A program made the position numbers and the translations under genes. A stretch of DNA of 64,000 nucleotides, taken from Guptibacillus algicola (GTDB lineage: Bacteria; Bacillota; Bacilli; Bacillales; Guptibacillaceae). Each line of letters begins with the position of its first letter. Within the stretch, counting starts at the first letter, position 1. Location of the stretch: NCBI RefSeq assembly GCF_020171805.1, contig NZ_JAIVAF010000003.1, positions 186,001-250,000 on the forward strand. The letters run 5' to 3'. Under the pieces are notes generated by a model that was given only the letters and a program-made list of their open reading frames with translations, made no database searches and was not told the origin of the DNA. Positions 60,910 to 64,000 of the stretch are shown piece by piece.

Positions 60910-61718
60910 AGGGAATTGGAACGGGAAGGTTATTACTAGTCCTTACCGTCATTGTTTTGGTAGCTTTATTATTCCTTGCACCGTACATCACTCCGCACGA
61001 CCCCCTTGAAGCGGATCCTGGAAATCGGTTGCAACCGATGAACGGTGAACATCTCCTTGGTACAGATCATCTCGGTCGTGATTTATTATCAAGAATACTA
61101 GAAGGCGCTCAGGCTACGGTTGGAATTAGTACTCTTATTATGTTGATCGTACTGGTGATTGGCATTCCAATCGGCATACTGTCCGGTCTTTTAGGAGGGA
61201 TAATCGATCGGATTTTCATGCGGATAACGGACGCATTCATGGCGTTTCCAGATTTTATTGTCGCAATCGTGTTGAGCGGTCTTCTAGGCCCTGGGATGAT
61301 GAATCTCATGATCGCCATTGCTACGGTAAAGTGGACAAGTTACGCAAGGCTCGTTCGAAGTACAGTCATTAGCGAAAAACAGAAGAACTATATACTCGTC
61401 GCAGAGCTGAACGGGGCGTCTACCCTTCGCGTTATGAGCAAACACATCTGGCCGCATATTATAGGACATGTGTTAGTCCTCTCTACGCTCGACATCGGAA
61501 AAGTCATCCTTATGATTGCTTCTCTTTCTTATATCGGGCTTGGAGCGCAACCACCTGCACCCGAATGGGGTGCCATGTTGAACGATGGGAGAGCTTACTT
61601 CCATCTTGCGCCTCATCTTATGGTTGTCCCTGGACTTGCGATCGTGTTCGTTGTCCTGGTATCAAATTTAGTAGGAGATCGAATGAGAGATTACTACGAT
61701 GTAAGGTCGGGTGAATGA
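60906..61718 (+). CDS. cntC: Metallophore ABC importer permease CntC (NikC-like)
   Basis: This 270-residue DppC/NikC-type permease has HLLGTDHLGRDLLSRI, a family hallmark, and the EAA loop VAELNGASTLRVMSKHIWPH. It pairs with CntB to form the membrane channel. Confidence 0.88.
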   Translation: MKGIGTGRLLLVLTVIVLVALLFLAPYITPHDPLEADPGNRLQPMNGEHLLGTDHLGRDLLSRILEGAQATVGISTLIMLIVLVIGIPIGILSGLLGGIIDRIFMRITDAFMAFPDFIVAIVLSGLLGPGMMNLMIAIATVKWTSYARLVRSTVISEKQKNYILVAELNGASTLRVMSKHIWPHIIGHVLVLSTLDIGKVILMIASLSYIGLGAQPPAPEWGAMLNDGRAYFHLAPHLMVVPGLAIVFVVLVSNLVGDRMRDYYDVRSGE

Positions 61719-62527
61719 TCATGTTGAAAATTAGTGAGTTAACGATTGCCACCACGAATGAAACCCTCGTAAAAGATGTCACGTTGTCCGTTGCTTCCGG
61801 AGAATGGGTAGCGCTTGTTGGAGAAAGTGGTAGCGGGAAGAGTCTTACTGCGTTAACGATCGGTGGCTTGTTATCGGGTCAAGTAAAGGTTGAAAGTGGG
61901 AGCATTACTTTCGGAGATCGCGATCTTATTTCAATGAAGAGAAAGGAGCTTTCCCGTTTACTGGGCAAAGAAATCTCGTACGTATTTCAAGACTACAACA
62001 GCGCTTTTACACCGTTTCTTTCAGTTGGAAAACAAATAGATGAGGTTCTTCGTACGCATACAAAATGGTCACGTCATGAAAGGCTGGGTATCGCGCTGAA
62101 CGCGTTAAAAGATGTGAAGCTACAAGAGTCTGTTTATAGGAGCTACCCCTGTCAATTAAGCGGCGGACAACTGCAGCGAGTTGCAATCGCAACGTCGATG
62201 ATGCTATCGCCTTCTCTATTAATTGCGGATGAACCGACGACGGCACTTGATTCCATAACTGCACATCACGTGCTCGAGCTTCTTTCAAAACTCGCGAATG
62301 AAGCGAATTGCGGGGTCCTATTCATTACGCATGACCTGCGACATGTCAAAAAATACGCTACACGAATCGCAGTTATGAAAGATGGACAGATCGTAGAAAC
62401 CGGTACGAAGGAGAAAATTTTCACAAATCCACAGCACCCTTATACAAAAAGTCTTCTGAAAGCTATCCCGAAGCTTAACGATCATCGTACCCGTCTCATC
62501 GGGTTGGAAAAGGAGGTCTCATGGTGA
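61715..62527 (+). CDS. cntD: Metallophore ABC importer ATPase CntD
   Basis: This 270-residue ATPase has Walker A GESGSGKSLT, signature LSGGQLQRVAIA, and Walker B LLIADEPTTALD. The C-terminal segment HPYTKSLLKAIPKL is typical of nickel/oligopeptide importers. It overlaps cntC by four bases and cntF by seven. Confidence 0.9.
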   Translation: MIMLKISELTIATTNETLVKDVTLSVASGEWVALVGESGSGKSLTALTIGGLLSGQVKVESGSITFGDRDLISMKRKELSRLLGKEISYVFQDYNSAFTPFLSVGKQIDEVLRTHTKWSRHERLGIALNALKDVKLQESVYRSYPCQLSGGQLQRVAIATSMMLSPSLLIADEPTTALDSITAHHVLELLSKLANEANCGVLFITHDLRHVKKYATRIAVMKDGQIVETGTKEKIFTNPQHPYTKSLLKAIPKLNDHRTRLIGLEKEVSW

Positions 62528-63303
62528 GGAGGCAGGACGCCAATTTACTTACAGTGAAGCATGTAACGAAAACTTACCATTCTGATTTGCGGGCCCTCGA
62601 AGATATTTGCTTCTCCATAAAACTGGGCGAGTGTGTTGGCTTAATAGGAGAGAGCGGAAGTGGAAAGAGCACGCTCGTCCGGTGCTTATTACAGGTGGAA
62701 CAGATCGATTGCGGAGAAGTGCTGTTTCAATCGCACTCCCTTCATAACTTAAAAGGGAAACGGTTGCGAACCGCCCGTCGGAACATGCAGGCTGTTTTTC
62801 AGCATCCAGACGCATCTTTGAATCCGAGGATGAAGGTCATCGATTCGCTCATGGAGCCATATGATATCGAGGAATCTATCACTTTTAGCCGCAGTGGGAA
62901 AATGAAGCGGAGAAAGCGGGCGATCGAATTACTAGAAATGGTCAACCTGCCGACAAAGGTGCTAGATTCCTATCCACATGAACTCAGTGGCGGGATGAAG
63001 CAACGCGTGAATATTGCCCGAGCGATCAGCACCAATCCAGCACTTCTTTTACTCGATGAACCGACGGCAAGTCTTGATGTTTCTGTGCAAGCATCGATTT
63101 TGAATCTATTAAAAGACCTTCAGGAGGAATGTGGCTTTTCGTATTTATTTATTTCTCATGACCTTTCAGCGGTGAACTTCATGAGCGATTCTGTGATGGT
63201 GATGAAGGAAGGAGAAATCGTGGACGCTTTTGAGGCCTCGAACCTTTTTGGCCCAGATAGAGACGCCTATACGAAAGAATTACTTGAGGTTTATGAAATG
63301 TAA
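62521..63303 (+). CDS. cntF: Metallophore ABC importer ATPase CntF
   Basis: This 260-residue ATPase has Walker A GESGSGKST, signature LSGGMKQRVNIA, and Walker B LLLLDEPTASLD. It is the second ATPase of the heterodimer. ATG 62521 follows GGAGGTCTC inside cntD. It is the last gene of the operon; a terminator follows within 15 bases. Confidence 0.9.
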   Translation: MVRRQDANLLTVKHVTKTYHSDLRALEDICFSIKLGECVGLIGESGSGKSTLVRCLLQVEQIDCGEVLFQSHSLHNLKGKRLRTARRNMQAVFQHPDASLNPRMKVIDSLMEPYDIEESITFSRSGKMKRRKRAIELLEMVNLPTKVLDSYPHELSGGMKQRVNIARAISTNPALLLLDEPTASLDVSVQASILNLLKDLQEECGFSYLFISHDLSAVNFMSDSVMVMKEGEIVDAFEASNLFGPDRDAYTKELLEVYEM

Positions 63304-63314
63304 GAAGGATTTAG

Positions 63315-63346
63315 AGGCCGCTGATGTATCCAACAGCAGCCTTTTT
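63315..63346 (+). terminator. Terminator of the cnt operon
   Basis: AGGCCGCTG (63315-63323) pairs with CAGCAGCCT (63334-63342) with one mismatch, followed by four more T residues. Confidence 0.75.
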
Positions 63347-63416
63347 CCGAAATATATAACTCGATAATAGTATGGATTGTACAGTATTAATTTGGAATGA
63401 GCTTTAGTCGAATGTT

Positions 63417-63707
63417 TCAATCGTTATCCTTAACGATTTGAAGTTTTTGAGGGCTAGATTTCGTTACGCGTTCTATGATCCCTCTCGCTTCAAGATCGAG
63501 TTTGACACTTGTCACGTACCAACTTGGGGATCCATCTAGGGTTCCTTTTAATCGATGGGAACATTCTGTAGTTAGGTTTTTAAAGGTAATTACGTTGTTT
63601 TCACTAATGATATCCAGAATTGTTTTCTTTACCAGATTATACTTTTCTTTATTTATTGAAGGCATCTCCTTGGAATCTGGATGCAATAATTGTACCCGAT
63701 CTTCCAT
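63417..63707 (-). CDS. DUF6958-like small protein
   Basis: This 96-residue protein contains WYVTSVKLDLEARGIIERV near its C-terminus and an N-terminal VQLLHPDS, resembling DUF6958. It probably has a winged-helix-like fold. AAAGGGGGATATG precedes the start. Function unknown. The stretch 63708-63924 upstream holds no gene that I can support. Confidence 0.65.
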   Translation of the reverse strand: MEDRVQLLHPDSKEMPSINKEKYNLVKKTILDIISENNVITFKNLTTECSHRLKGTLDGSPSWYVTSVKLDLEARGIIERVTKSSPQKLQIVKDND

Positions 63708-63924
63708 TGAACATATCCCCCTTTACACGTAATAATGTTATCTACTCTTCATATTACTAAATCTAACCTTATTTTTCATCTGATACATTGTGTTTATTGT
63801 ATCGATGGAGACTGCTCTCATGCTTTCACTCTTCCCTATAAACGAAAACCTAGAGGGTTATCTCTCCTGATTTTTCTTGTGTCGTATACGTTCATCCTAA
63901 ACCGTTTCCACTGATTCCAGCACA

Positions 63925-63957
63925 AAGGGAGCTTACCTTAATGAGGTAAGCTCCCTT
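63925..63957. terminator. Perfect 13-bp hairpin near the right edge
   Basis: AAGGGAGCTTACC (63925-63937) pairs with GGTAAGCTCCCTT (63945-63957). It belongs to the recurring GAGCTTAYC hairpin type and probably terminates a gene beyond or before this point. Confidence 0.6.
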
Positions 63958-64000
63958 ATGTGTATGGTTGAACCTTAAAGCAATGGAATAAAAATGAGAA

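Overview
The window reads as chromosome of a spore-forming member of the Bacillaceae. Supporting signs are strong AAGGAGG-type ribosome binding sites, frequent TTG/GTG starts, a FosB-type bacillithiol transferase, mother-cell (sigma-K-like) promoter motifs in front of likely coat genes, and a Zur-like box resembling the Bacillus one. The species cannot be fixed from sequence alone. No rRNA, tRNA, CRISPR array, phage or insertion sequence was seen.

Region 1 (1-11.2 kb) holds two hydroxy-acid catabolic modules. The first is a four-carbon-acid kinase (cut by the window edge), a TRAP transporter, a PdxA2-type dehydrogenase and a LarA-family nickel-pincer enzyme, followed by a NiCoT-type nickel permease. 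The second is a CdaR-type regulator divergent from glycerate kinase, a KdgT-type permease and a canonical LarA racemase.

Region 2 (11.3-26.3 kb) is one very compact locus: a HutC-type GntR regulator and then fourteen cistrons with overlaps or gaps under 20 bases. They encode a YkoEDC-like ECF transporter, a ComB-like phosphatase, a uridine-phosphorylase-like enzyme, an aldehyde dehydrogenase, a second divergent LarA homologue, a pentonate-type IlvD/EDD dehydratase, a 56-residue XapX protein, two tandem MTA/MTI phosphorylase paralogues, a nucleoside-deaminase-like amidohydrolase, a class II aldolase and an MtnA-like isomerase. I infer a salvage route for (5'-deoxy)nucleosides that includes the phosphorylase-isomerase-aldolase core of the DHAP shunt. 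It is joined to an apparent sugar-acid branch (ALDH, LarA homologue, dehydratase). This locus is the best candidate for an undescribed system.

Region 3 (26.4-50.2 kb) is an accessory stretch of small genes: a His/Gly/Tyr-repeat protein with a sigma-K-like promoter, a phased 20-bp repeat array, an M48 peptidase, a rhomboid protease, XRE regulators, an ABC exporter, two APH-fold kinases, four GNAT acetyltransferases, FosB, a Ham1-type pyrophosphatase, many small membrane proteins, and a zinc-ribbon protein that appears to start at ATT.

Region 4 (50.2-54.9 kb) has two tandem LVIVD beta-propeller proteins with duplicated sigma-K-like promoters, a DJ-1/PfpI protein and an NAD(P)-binding protein. 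Region 5 (55.2-63.3 kb) is a complete cnt-type opine-metallophore operon (CntL, CntM, an EamA exporter and a CntABCDF importer) behind a promoter that overlaps a perfect Zur-like palindrome.

A theme across the window is nickel and alpha-hydroxy acids: three LarA-family enzymes in three catabolic modules, a nickel permease and a metallophore importer. The cofactor genes larB, larC and larE are not in the window.
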